Below are positions 18,817 through 28,262 of a stretch of DNA of 64,000 bases, in pieces. The stretch comes from Variovorax sp. KBW07 (GTDB lineage: Bacteria > Pseudomonadota > Gammaproteobacteria > Burkholderiales > Burkholderiaceae_C): assembly GCF_003852515.1 (NCBI RefSeq), contig NZ_QAJK01000047.1, forward strand, positions 1 to 64,000, written 5' to 3'. The notes beneath the pieces were generated by a model. It searched no databases, was not told where the DNA came from, and saw only the letters and a program-made list of their open reading frames with translations. The translations under genes were made by a program, and so were the position numbers. The stretch's first letter is position 1, and each line of letters opens with the position of its first letter.

Positions 18817-19302
18817 GTGGCCTTGTTCGACTGGATTGCTGTCGCGCTCATCGCGGTGTCGATGCTGTTCGGCCTGATGCGCGGGCTGGTGTTCGAAGTG
18901 ATGTCCCTGATCGGCTGGGTGGCCGCATTCATCGCCGCCCAGTGGCTGGCTTCCGGCGTGGCGGCATGGCTGCCATTCGGCGAACCCGAGGCCGCGTGGC
19001 GCTATCCGCTGGCCTTCGTGCTGGTGTTCGTGGGCGTGGTGTTTGGCGTGGGCCTGGTGGCCGCGCTCACGCGCAAGCTGATCACCGCGGTGGGGCTGCG
19101 GCCGGTGGACCGTATTTTGGGAGCAGCGTTCGGTGCAGCGCGGGGTGCGGTGGCCCTGCTCGTGCTGGCGGTCGTTGTTCATTTGCTGGTGTTGAGCGAC
19201 AGTGCCTGGTGGCATGAATCGCGCAGCGCCATTGTTCTCGATGCGGCATTGCAGGGCCTGAAACCCGCATTGCCTGAAAAATTGGCAAGCTACCTGCCCT
19301 GA
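18817..19302 (+). CDS. cvpA: CvpA family membrane protein
   Basis: A 161-residue four-helix inner-membrane protein of the CvpA family, named for colicin V production in E. coli and usually found upstream of purF. The opening LFDWIAVALIAVSMLFGLMRGLVFEVMSL (residues 3 onward) and GWVAAFIAA are typical. Translation starts from GTG at 18817; no in-frame ATG covers the conserved first helix. It lies 18 bases after the SPOR gene and 13 before purF, so they are almost certainly cotranscribed. Confidence 0.92.
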   Translation: MALFDWIAVALIAVSMLFGLMRGLVFEVMSLIGWVAAFIAAQWLASGVAAWLPFGEPEAAWRYPLAFVLVFVGVVFGVGLVAALTRKLITAVGLRPVDRILGAAFGAARGAVALLVLAVVVHLLVLSDSAWWHESRSAIVLDAALQGLKPALPEKLASYLP

Positions 19303-19315
19303 GAGGAATCGTTTC

Positions 19316-20818
19316 ATGTGTGGAATCGTCGGCGTTGTCAGCAGCGCACCCGTCAACCAGTTGCTCTATGACGCATTGCTGCTCCTGCAGCATCGCGGCC
19401 AGGACGCGGCCGGCATCGTGACCTTGCTCGAACGCAAGTTCTTCATGCACAAGGCCAAGGGCATGGTGCGCGACGTGTTCCGCACCCGCAACATGCGCGC
19501 GCTGCCGGGCAACGTGGGCCTGGGCCAGGTGCGCTACCCCACCGCGGGCAATGCGTACAGCGAAGAAGAGGCCCAGCCCTTCTACGTGAACGCGCCCTTC
19601 GGCATCGTGCTCGTGCACAACGGCAACCTGACCAACGCGCACGCACTGCGCGCAGAGCTGTTCTCCACCGACCACCGCCATACCAACACCGAGAGCGACT
19701 CCGAAGTGCTGCTCAACGTGCTGGCGCACGAACTGGAGCGCTCGTCGCGCGGCGTGCCGCTGCACCCGGCCGAAGTGTTCGCCGCGGTCAAGAACATGCA
19801 CAAGCGCCTGCGCGGCTCGTATGCCGTGGTTGCGCTCATCGCCGGCCATGGCCTGCTCGCCTTCCGCGATCCGTACGGCATTCGCCCGCTGTCGATGGGC
19901 CGCAGCGCCGACGGCACGGTCATGGTGGCCAGCGAATCGGTCGCGCTCGAAGGCTCGGGCCACGTGTTCGAACGCAACATCGATCCGGGCGAAGCCGTGT
20001 TCGTCGACCTCGAAGGCAAGGTGCACTCGATGCAATGCGCCGAGGCGCCCACGCTCAACCCCTGCATCTTCGAATTCGTCTACCTGGCGCGGCCCGACTC
20101 GGTGCTCGACGGCATCTCGGTCTACCAGGCGCGCCTGAACCTGGGCGAGACGCTGGCCAAGCGCGTGGTGTCCACCGTGCCGCCGAACCAGATCGACGTG
20201 ATCATCCCGATTCCCGAATCGAGCCGCCCGAGCGCCACGCAACTCGCGCACCTGTTGGGCGTGCCGTACCGCGAAGGCTTCGTGAAGAACCGCTACGTGG
20301 GCCGCACTTTCATCATGCCGGGGCAGGGCGTGCGCAAGAAGTCGGTGCGCCAGAAGCTCAACGTGATCGCCAGCGAGTTCAAGGGCCGCAACGTGCTGCT
20401 GGTCGACGACTCCATCGTGCGCGGCACGACCAGCCGCGAAATCGTGCAGATGGCACGCGACGCCGGCGCCCGCAAGGTCTACCTGGCCAGCGCCGCGCCG
20501 CCGGTGCGCTACCCCAACGTCTACGGCATCGACATGCCGACCAAGGACGAGCTGGTGGCGCACGACCGCACCATCGAGGAAATCCGTGAGCTCATCGGCT
20601 GCGATGCGCTGATCTATCAAGACGTGGACGCCATGAAGCGCGCCATCGGTTCGCTCAACCCCAAGCTCGACGGCTTCGACGCCTCGTGCTTCGACGGCGT
20701 CTACGTGACGGGCGACATCGACACCGCCGCCATCTCGCGCATGAACGGCAACCGCCCCCGCGTCGAAGAGACCGAAGAAGACTCTTCGCGCCTGGCGCTC
20801 CCCAACCCGAGCGAGTGA
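19316..20818 (+). CDS. purF: Amidophosphoribosyltransferase
   Basis: A 500-residue glutamine amidotransferase that makes phosphoribosylamine from PRPP, the first step of purine synthesis. Cys2 after the initiator Met is the Ntn-type nucleophile (MCGIVGVVSS), so no propeptide is present. The PRPP-binding motif LLVDDSIVRGTTS lies in the C-terminal phosphoribosyltransferase domain. A clear GAGAGGAATC element precedes the ATG. It is followed ten bases later by metZ. Confidence 0.97.
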   Translation: MCGIVGVVSSAPVNQLLYDALLLLQHRGQDAAGIVTLLERKFFMHKAKGMVRDVFRTRNMRALPGNVGLGQVRYPTAGNAYSEEEAQPFYVNAPFGIVLVHNGNLTNAHALRAELFSTDHRHTNTESDSEVLLNVLAHELERSSRGVPLHPAEVFAAVKNMHKRLRGSYAVVALIAGHGLLAFRDPYGIRPLSMGRSADGTVMVASESVALEGSGHVFERNIDPGEAVFVDLEGKVHSMQCAEAPTLNPCIFEFVYLARPDSVLDGISVYQARLNLGETLAKRVVSTVPPNQIDVIIPIPESSRPSATQLAHLLGVPYREGFVKNRYVGRTFIMPGQGVRKKSVRQKLNVIASEFKGRNVLLVDDSIVRGTTSREIVQMARDAGARKVYLASAAPPVRYPNVYGIDMPTKDELVAHDRTIEEIRELIGCDALIYQDVDAMKRAIGSLNPKLDGFDASCFDGVYVTGDIDTAAISRMNGNRPRVEETEEDSSRLALPNPSE

Positions 20819-20828
20819 GGGCCGCGAA

Positions 20829-22049
20829 ATGACCGACGAACGAACCCTGCCGCCCGGACTGCATCGCGACACGCTCGCGCTGCGCTCGGGCCTCGCACCG
20901 AGCCAGTACGGCGAGCACTCCGAAGCGCTGTTTCTCACGAGCGGCTTCGTGCAGCCCGATGCCGAGACCGCCGCGCGCCGCTTTGCCGGCGCCGAGGCGG
21001 GCTTTACCTATTCGCGCACCTCCAACCCGACGGTGACCAGCTTCGAGCAGCGCATTGCGGCGCTCGAAGGCACGGAAGCCGCCATTGGCGCCTCCACGGG
21101 CATGGGCGCGATCCTCATGATGTGCATGGGCCTGCTCAAGGCCGGTGACCACGTGGTCTGCTCGCGCTCGGTGTTCGGCTCCACGCTGAACCTGTTCGGC
21201 AAGGAGTTCGCCAAGTTCGGCGTCGAGACCACCTTCGTCTCGCAGGCCGACGTGGCCGAATGGCGCGCGGCCCTCAAGCCCAACACCAGGTTGCTGTTCG
21301 CCGAAACGCCGACCAATCCGCTGACCGACGTGTGCGACATCCGGGCGCTGGCCGACCTGGCGCATGGCGCCGGCGCGCTGCTGGCGGTCGACAACTGCTT
21401 TTGCACGCCCGCGCTGCAGCGTCCGGCCGAACTCGGTGCCGACCTGGTCATTCACTCCGGCACCAAACATCTCGACGGCCAGGGCCGCGTGATGGCCGGT
21501 GCGATCTGCGGTCCGTCGAAGCTCATCGTCGACGTGTTCGGTCCGGTGGTTCGCACCGCCGGCATGGCGCTGTCGCCGTTCAACGCATGGGTCGTGCTCA
21601 AGGGCATGGAAACGCTGGGCATCCGCATGCAGGCGCAGTGCGCGAATGCATTGGCCGTGGCGCAGTGGCTCGAAAAGCAGCCCGGCATTGCCCGCGTGTA
21701 CTACCCCGGCCTGGCGTCGCATCCGCAGCACGAACTGGCCATGCGCCAGCAGTCGGGGCAGGGCGGGGCGGTGGTGTCCTTCGACGTGATCGGCGACGAC
21801 GCCGAGACGGCGCGCGCCAATGCCTTCCACGTGATCAACAGCACGCGCGTGGTGAGCATCGCCACCAACCTGGGCGATACCAAAACCATCATCACGCACC
21901 CCGGCACCACGTCGCACGGGCGCCTGACCGAAGTGCAGCGGCAAGCCGCCGGCATCGGCCAGGGCCTGATCCGCCTCGCGGTCGGCCTCGAGTACATCGA
22001 CGACATCACGGCCGACCTGCAGCGCGGCCTGAGCACCCTGAATTCCTGA
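20829..22049 (+). CDS. metZ: O-succinylhomoserine sulfhydrylase
   Basis: A 406-residue PLP enzyme of the Cys/Met metabolism family that makes homocysteine directly from O-succinylhomoserine and sulfide. The PLP lysine is Lys213 in [17 protein letters not shown], and the [20 protein letters not shown] block and [22 protein letters not shown] segment match the MetZ branch. The purF-metZ order is common in betaproteobacteria. Ten bases separate it from gltX, so the housekeeping operon may continue through gltX. Confidence 0.94.
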   Translation: MTDERTLPPGLHRDTLALRSGLAPSQYGEHSEALFLTSGFVQPDAETAARRFAGAEAGFTYSRTSNPTVTSFEQRIAALEGTEAAIGASTGMGAILMMCMGLLKAGDHVVCSRSVFGSTLNLFGKEFAKFGVETTFVSQADVAEWRAALKPNTRLLFAETPTNPLTDVCDIRALADLAHGAGALLAVDNCFCTPALQRPAELGADLVIHSGTKHLDGQGRVMAGAICGPSKLIVDVFGPVVRTAGMALSPFNAWVVLKGMETLGIRMQAQCANALAVAQWLEKQPGIARVYYPGLASHPQHELAMRQQSGQGGAVVSFDVIGDDAETARANAFHVINSTRVVSIATNLGDTKTIITHPGTTSHGRLTEVQRQAAGIGQGLIRLAVGLEYIDDITADLQRGLSTLNS

Positions 22050-22059
22050 ATCGAGTTTC

Positions 22060-23448
22060 ATGACCGGCAAAGTTCGCACCCGCATCGCACCGTCTCCCAC
22101 CGGCTTTCTTCACCTGGGCACGGCCCGCACAGCGCTCTATTCGTGGGCCTATGCACGTCACCATGGCGGCGAGTTCGTGCTGCGCATCGAAGACACCGAC
22201 GTGGCCCGCTCCACGCAAGACTCGACCGACCAGATCCTGGCCTCCATGCACTGGCTCGGCCTCGACTACGACGAAGGCCCGATCTATCAGATGCAGCGCC
22301 TGGAGCGCTACCGCGAAGTCATTGCGCAGATGCTCGCGGCCGGCACGGCCTACCACTGCTACTGCACGCCGGCCGAGCTCGAAGAGATGCGTGAAGCGCA
22401 ACGCGCGCGCAACGAAAAAACGCTGTACGACCGCCGCTGGCGTCCCGAGCCGGGCAAGGTGCTGCCGCCCGTGCCCGAAGGCGTGCCGCCCGTGGTGCGC
22501 TTCTGCAATCCGCCCGAAGGCGACGTGACGTGGAACGACGTCGTCAAGGGCGAGATCACCATCAACAACCGCGAGATCGACGACCTCATCATCTTGCGGC
22601 CCGACGGTGTGCCCACCTACAACTTCGCGGTGGTGGTCGACGACTGGGACATGAACATCACGCACGTGTTCCGCGGTGACGAGCACATCAACAACACGCC
22701 GTGGCAGATCAACATCTTCCGCGCGCTCGGCGCACCGCTGCCGCAGTTCGGCCATGTGCCGGTGATTCTTGGCGACGACGGACAGAAGCTGTCGAAGCGC
22801 CGCGGCGCCGTGAGCGTCACGGCCTACGAAGAAAACGGCTACCTGCCCGAAGCGATGCTGAACTACCTCGCGCGCCTGGGCTGGAGCCATGGCGACGACG
22901 AGCTGTTCACGCGCGAGCAGATGGTGAGCTGGTTCGATGGCTCGCACCTGTCGAAGAGCCCCGCACAATGGGATGCGGCCAAGCTGGCATGGGTCAATGC
23001 ACAGTACATCAAGGCGAAGACCGGCGAAGAACTCGCACCACTCGTTGCAGCACAGTTGCAAAAGCGCGGCATCGTCGCCGATGAAAGATTGCCCGCAATC
23101 TGCGCGTTGTTCAAGGACCGCTGCGAGACGACGGTGGCACTCGCCGGCTGGGCCGCGGCCTTCTATTCGGACATCGAAGTGAGCGATGCAGATCGCGCGC
23201 AGCACATCACCGATGCGGTGAAGCCCGCGATTGCAACGCTCGCAGAAAAATTGATGACGGTGACCTGGGATAGGCCCTCAATCGCAGTTATCATCAAGGA
23301 AGTCCTCGCGACACACGCACTAAAAATGCCAGTGTTAGCGATGCCAGTACGAGTGCTTGTGATGGGAACATCGCAGACACCGTCCCTCGATTCAGTCCTC
23401 GAAATTTTTTCCCGCGAAAAAGTTATCGAACGATTGAAAAAGGCCTGA
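22060..23448 (+). CDS. gltX: Glutamate--tRNA ligase
   Basis: A 462-residue class I aminoacyl-tRNA synthetase that charges tRNA(Glu). The HIGH-type motif is in [17 protein letters not shown] and the KMSKS-type motif is [11 protein letters not shown]. The C-terminal anticodon-binding region ends at [14 protein letters not shown] tRNA-Glu gene is encoded just downstream. The last third is less GC-rich than the rest, and the 3' end overlaps a candidate tRNA promoter. Confidence 0.97.
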   Translation: MTGKVRTRIAPSPTGFLHLGTARTALYSWAYARHHGGEFVLRIEDTDVARSTQDSTDQILASMHWLGLDYDEGPIYQMQRLERYREVIAQMLAAGTAYHCYCTPAELEEMREAQRARNEKTLYDRRWRPEPGKVLPPVPEGVPPVVRFCNPPEGDVTWNDVVKGEITINNREIDDLIILRPDGVPTYNFAVVVDDWDMNITHVFRGDEHINNTPWQINIFRALGAPLPQFGHVPVILGDDGQKLSKRRGAVSVTAYEENGYLPEAMLNYLARLGWSHGDDELFTREQMVSWFDGSHLSKSPAQWDAAKLAWVNAQYIKAKTGEELAPLVAAQLQKRGIVADERLPAICALFKDRCETTVALAGWAAAFYSDIEVSDADRAQHITDAVKPAIATLAEKLMTVTWDRPSIAVIIKEVLATHALKMPVLAMPVRVLVMGTSQTPSLDSVLEIFSREKVIERLKKA

Positions 23449-23464
23449 AATTTCGGGCTATAAT
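23434..23464 (+). promoter_or_regulatory. Candidate sigma70 promoter of the tRNA cluster
   Basis: A perfect -10 hexamer TATAAT (23459-23464) lies 20 bases before tRNA-Ala, with TTGAAA (23434-23439) as the -35 at a rather long 19-base spacing. It overlaps the end of gltX. The position and the perfect -10 fit a stable-RNA promoter. Confidence 0.55.
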
Positions 23465-23484
23465 TTGAGGCTCGACACCGGCAC

Positions 23485-23560
<76 letters not shown>

Positions 23561-23614
23561 TTAAAGTGTCGAGAAGAGAAGAAGTGCTGATCGCAGCACG
23601 GTTCCTAAGGTTTT

Positions 23615-23690
23615 GACCCTATCGTCTAGAGGCCTAGGACACCACCCTTTCACGGTGGCTACCGGGGTTCGAATCCCCGTAGGGTCGCCA
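23615..23690 (+). tRNA. tRNA-Glu (anticodon TTC)
   Basis: A 76-base cloverleaf with encoded CCA. The acceptor GACCCTA pairs with TAGGGTC, the anticodon stem CCACC/GGTGG encloses CTTTCAC with anticodon TTC, and the T-arm is CCGGGGTTCGAATCCCCG. It lies downstream of gltX, the synthetase that charges it. Confidence 0.96.
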
Positions 23691-23759
23691 GTTTCACGCA
23701 AGTGAAGCGGGCACGAGTTGTCAACACTCGGCTTCGCAAGAAGCGAACGTTGTCTACCA

Positions 23760-23836
23760 GGAGTGGTAGTTCAGTTGGTTAGAATACCGGCCTGTCACGC
23801 CGGGGGTCGCGGGTTCGAGTCCCGTCCACTCCGCCA
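23760..23836 (+). tRNA. tRNA-Asp (anticodon GTC)
   Basis: A 77-base cloverleaf with encoded CCA. The acceptor GGAGTGG pairs with CCACTCC, the anticodon stem CCGGC/GCCGG encloses CTGTCAC with anticodon GTC, and the T-arm is GCGGGTTCGAGTCCCGT. Last gene of the cluster, directly followed by a terminator. Confidence 0.96.
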
Positions 23837-23841
23837 GTCAG

Positions 23842-23877
23842 AAACCCTTGCAGTTCATTCGAGCTGCAAGGGTTTTT
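23842..23877 (+). terminator. Rho-independent terminator of the tRNA cluster
   Basis: A 12-base perfect stem (aaacccttgcag / ctgcaagggttt) with a ten-base loop runs into a T tract immediately after tRNA-Asp. It is one of the strongest terminators in the window. Confidence 0.92.
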
Positions 23878-23979
23878 CACTTTCTGGCCTGCTTGAATTC
23901 ATCGCAGCCCTCTCGCTCGGATCCCGAACGTTGCAGCGCGCATCGACGATGTGGCCTGGCGTCCGGTAACCTGCCGCAC

Positions 23980-24135
23980 ATGGGCGAATTTCTTTCCTTC
24001 TGGTTGCTGCGCATTGCCGGTGCAGTCCTCGAGTTGAGGCTGCTGAAGAGCGACGACCAAGGGTTCAAGGTTGGACTCATCGCAGCAGGTCTCGTCATCG
24101 TCGGGTGCCTGATTGCGATGTCGATCTACGCGTAG
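23980..24135 (+). CDS. Possible small membrane protein
   Basis: A 51-residue reading frame starting at an ATG. It has an aromatic and hydrophobic N-terminal segment (FLSFWLLRIAGAVLEL), a charged turn (RLLKSDDQGF) and a clear transmembrane helix (VGLIAAGLVIVGCLIAMSIYA). The amphiphilic pattern looks selected rather than random, but there is no family match I know and no strong ribosome-binding site. Treat as a candidate. Confidence 0.4.
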   Translation: MGEFLSFWLLRIAGAVLELRLLKSDDQGFKVGLIAAGLVIVGCLIAMSIYA

Positions 24136-24947
24136 CACTTCGCTGAAGCTTCAAAGCCGCCGTGAGCAATCGTGGCGGTTTTTTTGTTGGCGTTGTGCGC
24201 GAGTCCCTGGAGGCGAGGTGAGAGCGCGACGCTACGGTTCAGGCGGCGTGCCGAATGCCGCGCTCGGCCTCATCGCGATTCCATCCGGGCCGTCAGTTCA
24301 TCGGTCCTCACGCTGCGGCTCGACACCGCGAAATCGACTGCGCTCTTGTTGCTCGCGTGAGCGCAAGTGCCGTAGATTTGCATGCGCTGCGACAGGTGTG
24401 TCGATAGCCGATGGGCTGCAGGAGCGGATTAAGTTGGGTCCGACCCGCGACAACAGCAGCCCGTTGTGCGTGATCTCTCTGGCCCCGCGTGAAGCGAAGA
24501 AGACGCTGTTGCTCGATTGCGTTTCGCAACGGAACCCTTCAGGCAGCCGATCCGATGATGTCGACACGCGCAAGCGGGCCCGATTGCGCGCTCATGCCCG
24601 ACCTCGACGATGTGGCGGACAACCGTTTTTTCCCGAAAAGCGATGTGCGATTCGACTTTCTTCGCGACCTCTGCGACGGTAAGCAATGCAAATTCTTCCG
24701 CGGCTTCCGAAGCTCTCGTTCTCACACGTGAAAACGATCCGATGCGCTTCTACAGGCCATCCGATCGCATTCGCCTCACGCGTTCGCCAAGCGAAAACGA
24801 TGCAAAAACGACACATCGAAGGGTCTTCAAATCGAGTCCGTTGCGTAGGCCCTCTCGCAGTCGAATAAACTCCGCCCCGCTTGCAGCTTGTATTCGTGCT
24901 GCGCCGCCATAGGCAACATGGCGAAATCAAACCTAATAGGAACTCAG
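24136..24947. other. Gene-poor stretch upstream of the HU gene
   Basis: About 810 bases without a convincing gene on either strand. Open frames here are short, rich in Arg, Ser and Cys, and match no family I know. Base composition is less GC-rich than the neighbours. A weak promoter-like pair (TTGCGT at 24841-24846 and AATAAA at 24864-24869, 17 bases apart) near its right end could drive the HU gene. The rest may be decayed sequence or carry an untranslated RNA, but I see no structure to support either. Confidence 0.5.
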
Positions 24948-25367
24948 TTGAACCGCATCGAACTCGTCGAAAAAATCGTCACTGCCCACAACGTCAGCAA
25001 GGCTGAAGCCGCGCGCATTCTCGAGACCGTCACCGGCTCGATCGTCGCCGCAGTGAAGAAGGGTGACCCCGTGCAGATCGTCGGCTTCGGCACTTTCAAG
25101 CAAGTGGCGCGCGCCGCACGCTCGGGCTTCAACCCCAGCGCCGGTACCAAGATCAAGATCGCCGCACAGAAGGTGCCGAAGTTCGTGCCGGGCGCTGCCT
25201 TCAAGGCTGCCGTGGACCCGAAGGCTGCCAAGCGCAAGGCCGACAAGGCCGTGACCGCAAAGCCGGCTGCCAAGGCCGCTGCAAAGCCCGCCGCCAAGCC
25301 CGCAGCAGCCAAGAAGGCTGCAGCAGCACCCGCCGCCAAGAAGGCCGTGGCTGCAAAGAAGAAGTAA
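24948..25367 (+). CDS. HU-family DNA-binding protein with histone-H1-like tail
   Basis: A nucleoid protein of about 139 residues. Residues 1-90 form a HU/IHF domain (NRIELVEKIVTAHNVSKAEA, GDPVQIVGFGTFK, and the DNA-binding arm around ARSGFNPSAGTKIKIAAQKVPKF, residues 50-72). The rest is a Lys/Ala/Pro tail of AAKPAAKPAA/KKAAAAPAAKK type that resembles histone H1 and should bind DNA nonspecifically. I prefer the TTG at 24948: it gives the canonical HU start and has AGGAA six bases away. An ATG at 24918 would add ten residues (MAKSNLIGTQ) with a poorly spaced site. Followed by a strong terminator. Confidence 0.88.
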   Translation: MNRIELVEKIVTAHNVSKAEAARILETVTGSIVAAVKKGDPVQIVGFGTFKQVARAARSGFNPSAGTKIKIAAQKVPKFVPGAAFKAAVDPKAAKRKADKAVTAKPAAKAAAKPAAKPAAAKKAAAAPAAKKAVAAKKK

Positions 25368-25405
25368 GTCATGCATTGCGGCCCTGAGCCGCATATGCAG
25401 AAACT

Positions 25406-25432
25406 GAAAAAGGCCCCGAGGGGCCTTTTTTG
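25406..25432. terminator. Rho-independent terminator after the HU gene
   Basis: A stem of aaaaaggcccc / ggggccttttt type with a short GA loop and a T run (ccttttttgctttt) on the plus strand. A-rich sequence on the other arm means it can also act for the convergent 25465-25680 gene. Confidence 0.88.
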
Positions 25433-25464
25433 CTTTTGTGCGCGCGGCGCAAGAGGCCGCAGTC

Positions 25465-25680
25465 TCAGGGCTGCATGGGCTCGATCACGCCCTCGCTCAG
25501 GTAGCGCTGGTATTCCGCGATGGGGATCGCCGTGGTCTGCGTGCTGCCGGCATCGCCCCAGCTCAGCACCGCGCTGTCAGGCGCGAGTTCGACCTCGATG
25601 GGGCCCAGGGGAATGAGGATCAGGGGACCGTCTCCGGCCCGGTATTCGACATTTCCGGTGACTTTCGCGTTCGCTGGCAT
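25465..25680 (-). CDS. Small conserved hypothetical protein
   Basis: A 71-residue cytoplasmic protein of unknown function. The sequence is compact and beta-rich (VEYRAGDGPLILIPLGPIEV, SAVLSWGD) with a short helical end (IAEYQRYLSEGVIEP). The ATG is preceded by GAGGAACG at good spacing, which supports translation. No family assignment is possible by eye. It stands alone, convergent with the HU gene. Confidence 0.7.
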   Translation of the reverse strand: MPANAKVTGNVEYRAGDGPLILIPLGPIEVELAPDSAVLSWGDAGSTQTTAIPIAEYQRYLSEGVIEPMQP

Positions 25681-25869
25681 AGGTTCGTTCCTCGGGTGTA
25701 GGGGGCGGGAACACCAGCTTATCGCGTTGGCGCGAACTGCGGGTCGTCGGGCTCTGGCAAAGCGTGTAGGCCGGACGGCCGTGCGCGTTGGTCACATCGG
25801 CGTCACGCACGGCGTGGCACGCTCGCCGATTTCTCCCGCTGCGCAGCGGACAGACACGGCAAGGCTTGA

Positions 25870-26346
25870 ATGAAGAAGCGACTCTGGGTCTTCGCCATCC
25901 CGATGGCTTGCCTGTTGGCACTCGTGGTTGCCGGCACCATTGCATGGCACTTCACGGCCGATCGGGGCAGCAGCATCGGCATCGCGACGTCGAGCCCCGC
26001 GCTCGAAATCCGCTGGCACGGTGGCGGCATCGTCCTGCAGGGCAGCGTGCCCGACGAGGCCACGCAACGCACGCTGGCGGAAGGTGCCGCGGCGCGCCTC
26101 GGCGGCGAGTCCGACCAGGTGACCGACTGGCTCGACATCACGCCCACGGCACTGCCGGTTGCCGACGCAGCGGCGCTGGCGAAGCTCATCCAGCTCGGTC
26201 AGGAGGGCTGGCACCTGCAACGGCGATCCGCCGAAGGCTGGCTGGCCGTGCCGCCGCTCACCGACGAGCGCAGCGCCCAGGCCCGTGCGCTGTTGCAAAC
26301 CGCCTTCGGCCCCGGCGTGGCCACGCGCCTGATCGCCTTGCCCTGA
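25870..26346 (+). CDS. Hypothetical membrane-anchored protein with BON-like region
   Basis: A 158-residue protein with an N-terminal signal anchor (WVFAIPMACLLALVVAGTIA). The segment ALEIRWHGGGIVLQGSVPDEATQ and the following helix resemble a BON domain, in which a short strand pair precedes an alpha helix and which binds phospholipid or other ligands in the envelope. The second half (LAKLIQLGQEGWHLQRRSAEGW) could be a degenerate second copy. The assignment is tentative. It precedes the 5'-nucleotidase gene by about 90 bases. Confidence 0.68.
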   Translation: MKKRLWVFAIPMACLLALVVAGTIAWHFTADRGSSIGIATSSPALEIRWHGGGIVLQGSVPDEATQRTLAEGAAARLGGESDQVTDWLDITPTALPVADAAALAKLIQLGQEGWHLQRRSAEGWLAVPPLTDERSAQARALLQTAFGPGVATRLIALP

Positions 26347-26438
26347 AGAGCCCACGGGCCCACGGGGCAAAGGGATTCACGGCGTCGTCATCTGCCGGCC
26401 CCAGCATCCGCCGAATCCGAAAACAGAGGAGAAGGTCC

Positions 26439-28253
26439 ATGCATTCGTCTTTGAAGCACCTCGCAGTGGCGGGTGTCGTCCTGGCCACGCTGACTGCCTG
26501 TGGCGGCAGCAGCAACTCGAATGGTTTCTTTCCGTTTCTGCCGCCACCCGCCGCGCCGGCGACGCCCGAAACGCCGGGCAGCATCGACGTGAAGCTCATC
26601 GCCTTCAACGACCTGCACGGCAACCTCGAGCCGCCCAAGATGTCGATCACCGCGCCGGCCAAGGGCGGCGGCACGGTGTCGGTGCCCGCCGGCGGTGCGG
26701 CCTACCTGGCTTCGGCCGTGGCGTCGCTCAAGGCCAAGAACGAAAACAACGCGGTGGTGTCGGCCGGCGACATGATCGGTGCCTCGCCGCTGGTGTCGGC
26801 GCTGTTCCTCGACGAGTCGACCATCGAGGCCGTGAACGCGATGAAGATCGACTTCAACGCAGTCGGCAACCACGAGTTCGACAAGGGCCAGACCGAACTG
26901 CTGCGCATGAAGAACGGCGGTTGCGCCAAGAACACCGCGCTGGAGCCCTGCCGCGTCAACAAGGCCTTTCCGGGCGCCAACTTCGGCTTCCTTTCTGCGA
27001 ACACGGTAAAGACCGACGGCAACACGCTGTTTCCCGCCACCGGCATGAAGAGCTTCACCAAGGGCGGTGCCACGGTGAAGGTGGCGTTCATCGGCATGAC
27101 GCTGAAGGGCACGCCCAACATCGTGACGCCGGCCGGCGTTGCGGGCCTGAGCTTCAAGGACGAGGCCGACACGGCCAACGCGCTGATTCCGCAGTTGAAG
27201 GCGCAGGGCGCCGATGCCATCGTGGTGGTGATCCACGAAGGCGGCATCACCGGCGTGGGCTACAACGACAAGAGCTGCGCCGGCCTGAGCGGCGACATCC
27301 TGCCGATTCTCGACAAGCTCGACACCGCGGTCGACGTCGTGATCTCCGGCCACACGCACCGCTCGTACGTGTGCGACTACGGCAAGATCAACCCGGCCAA
27401 GCCTTTCCTGCTGACCAGCGCCGGCCAGTACGGCACGCTGCTGACAGACATCAACCTGAGCATCGACACCCGCACGCGCAAGGTCACGGCCAAGGCCGCC
27501 GACAACGTGATCGTGCAGGGCGAGGCCTACACCAGCGGCGCCACCACCGTCGCGCTGACCGACCAGTACCCGAGCTTCGGCAAGAACCAGGAAGTGGCCT
27601 CGCTGATCAGCCAGTACTTGGCCATTGCCGGGCCGCTGGTGCAGCGCGTGGTGGGCTCGCTCACCACCACGGCAACGCGCACGCTGACCCCGTCCAGGGA
27701 AAGCGTGCTGGGCAACCTGATCGCCGATGCGCAGCTCGAGGCGACCAGCCCGGCCGGCAAGGGCGCCGCGCAAATCGCCTTCATGAACCCGGGCGGCGTT
27801 CGCGCCGACCTGGCGCCCGCCGCCGACCAGAGCGTGACCTACGGCCAGATCTTCGCGGTGCAGCCCTTCGGCAACAGCCTGGTGGTGAAGACCCTGACCG
27901 GCGCGCAGATCAACGCAGTGCTGGAGCAGCAGTTCAACAGCGGCAGCAACACCACCGCCGCGCCGAAGGTGCTGCTGCCTTCGCGCGGGCTGACCTATGC
28001 CTACAACCTCTCGGCACCCGCAGGCTCGCGCATCAGCGCGCTGGCGCTCAATGGCACGGCCATCGATCCGGCGGCGTTCTACCGCGTCACGATGAACAGC
28101 TTCCTGGCCACCGGCGGCGACAACTTCACCGTCTTCAACCAGGGCACCAACACCCTGGGCGGCGACCAGGACGTGGACGCCCTGGAGGCCTACATCAAGG
28201 CGCACAGCCCGCTGGTGCCCCCGGCCACCGACCGCATCACCGTGCTGCCCTGA
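26439..28253 (+). CDS. 5'-nucleotidase-family metallophosphatase lipoprotein (UshA-like)
   Basis: A 604-residue exported enzyme that dephosphorylates nucleotides or other phosphoesters outside the cytoplasm. A lipobox LTACG marks it as a lipoprotein. The metallophosphatase domain shows FNDLHGNLE, SAGDMIGAS, GNHEFD and SGHTHRS, which supply the two-metal ligands. The C-terminal 5'-nucleotidase substrate domain includes RESVLGNLIADAQ, MNPGGVRADL and TGGDNFTVF. The ATG at 26439 has AGAGGAGAAGG upstream. Two cysteine-containing insertions (GGCAKNTALEPCR and SCAG/VCDYG) may form disulfides. Confidence 0.93.
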   Translation: MHSSLKHLAVAGVVLATLTACGGSSNSNGFFPFLPPPAAPATPETPGSIDVKLIAFNDLHGNLEPPKMSITAPAKGGGTVSVPAGGAAYLASAVASLKAKNENNAVVSAGDMIGASPLVSALFLDESTIEAVNAMKIDFNAVGNHEFDKGQTELLRMKNGGCAKNTALEPCRVNKAFPGANFGFLSANTVKTDGNTLFPATGMKSFTKGGATVKVAFIGMTLKGTPNIVTPAGVAGLSFKDEADTANALIPQLKAQGADAIVVVIHEGGITGVGYNDKSCAGLSGDILPILDKLDTAVDVVISGHTHRSYVCDYGKINPAKPFLLTSAGQYGTLLTDINLSIDTRTRKVTAKAADNVIVQGEAYTSGATTVALTDQYPSFGKNQEVASLISQYLAIAGPLVQRVVGSLTTTATRTLTPSRESVLGNLIADAQLEATSPAGKGAAQIAFMNPGGVRADLAPAADQSVTYGQIFAVQPFGNSLVVKTLTGAQINAVLEQQFNSGSNTTAAPKVLLPSRGLTYAYNLSAPAGSRISALALNGTAIDPAAFYRVTMNSFLATGGDNFTVFNQGTNTLGGDQDVDALEAYIKAHSPLVPPATDRITVLP

Positions 28254-28262
28254 GCCCGGCGC

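Noticed and set aside
23718-23969. A short open frame across tRNA-Asp and its terminator
   Set aside because: It translates the tRNA and the hairpin, so it cannot be a gene.
24113-24682. A 189-codon open frame in the gene-poor stretch
   Set aside because: Arg/Ser/Cys-rich, no ribosome-binding site and no recognisable domain.
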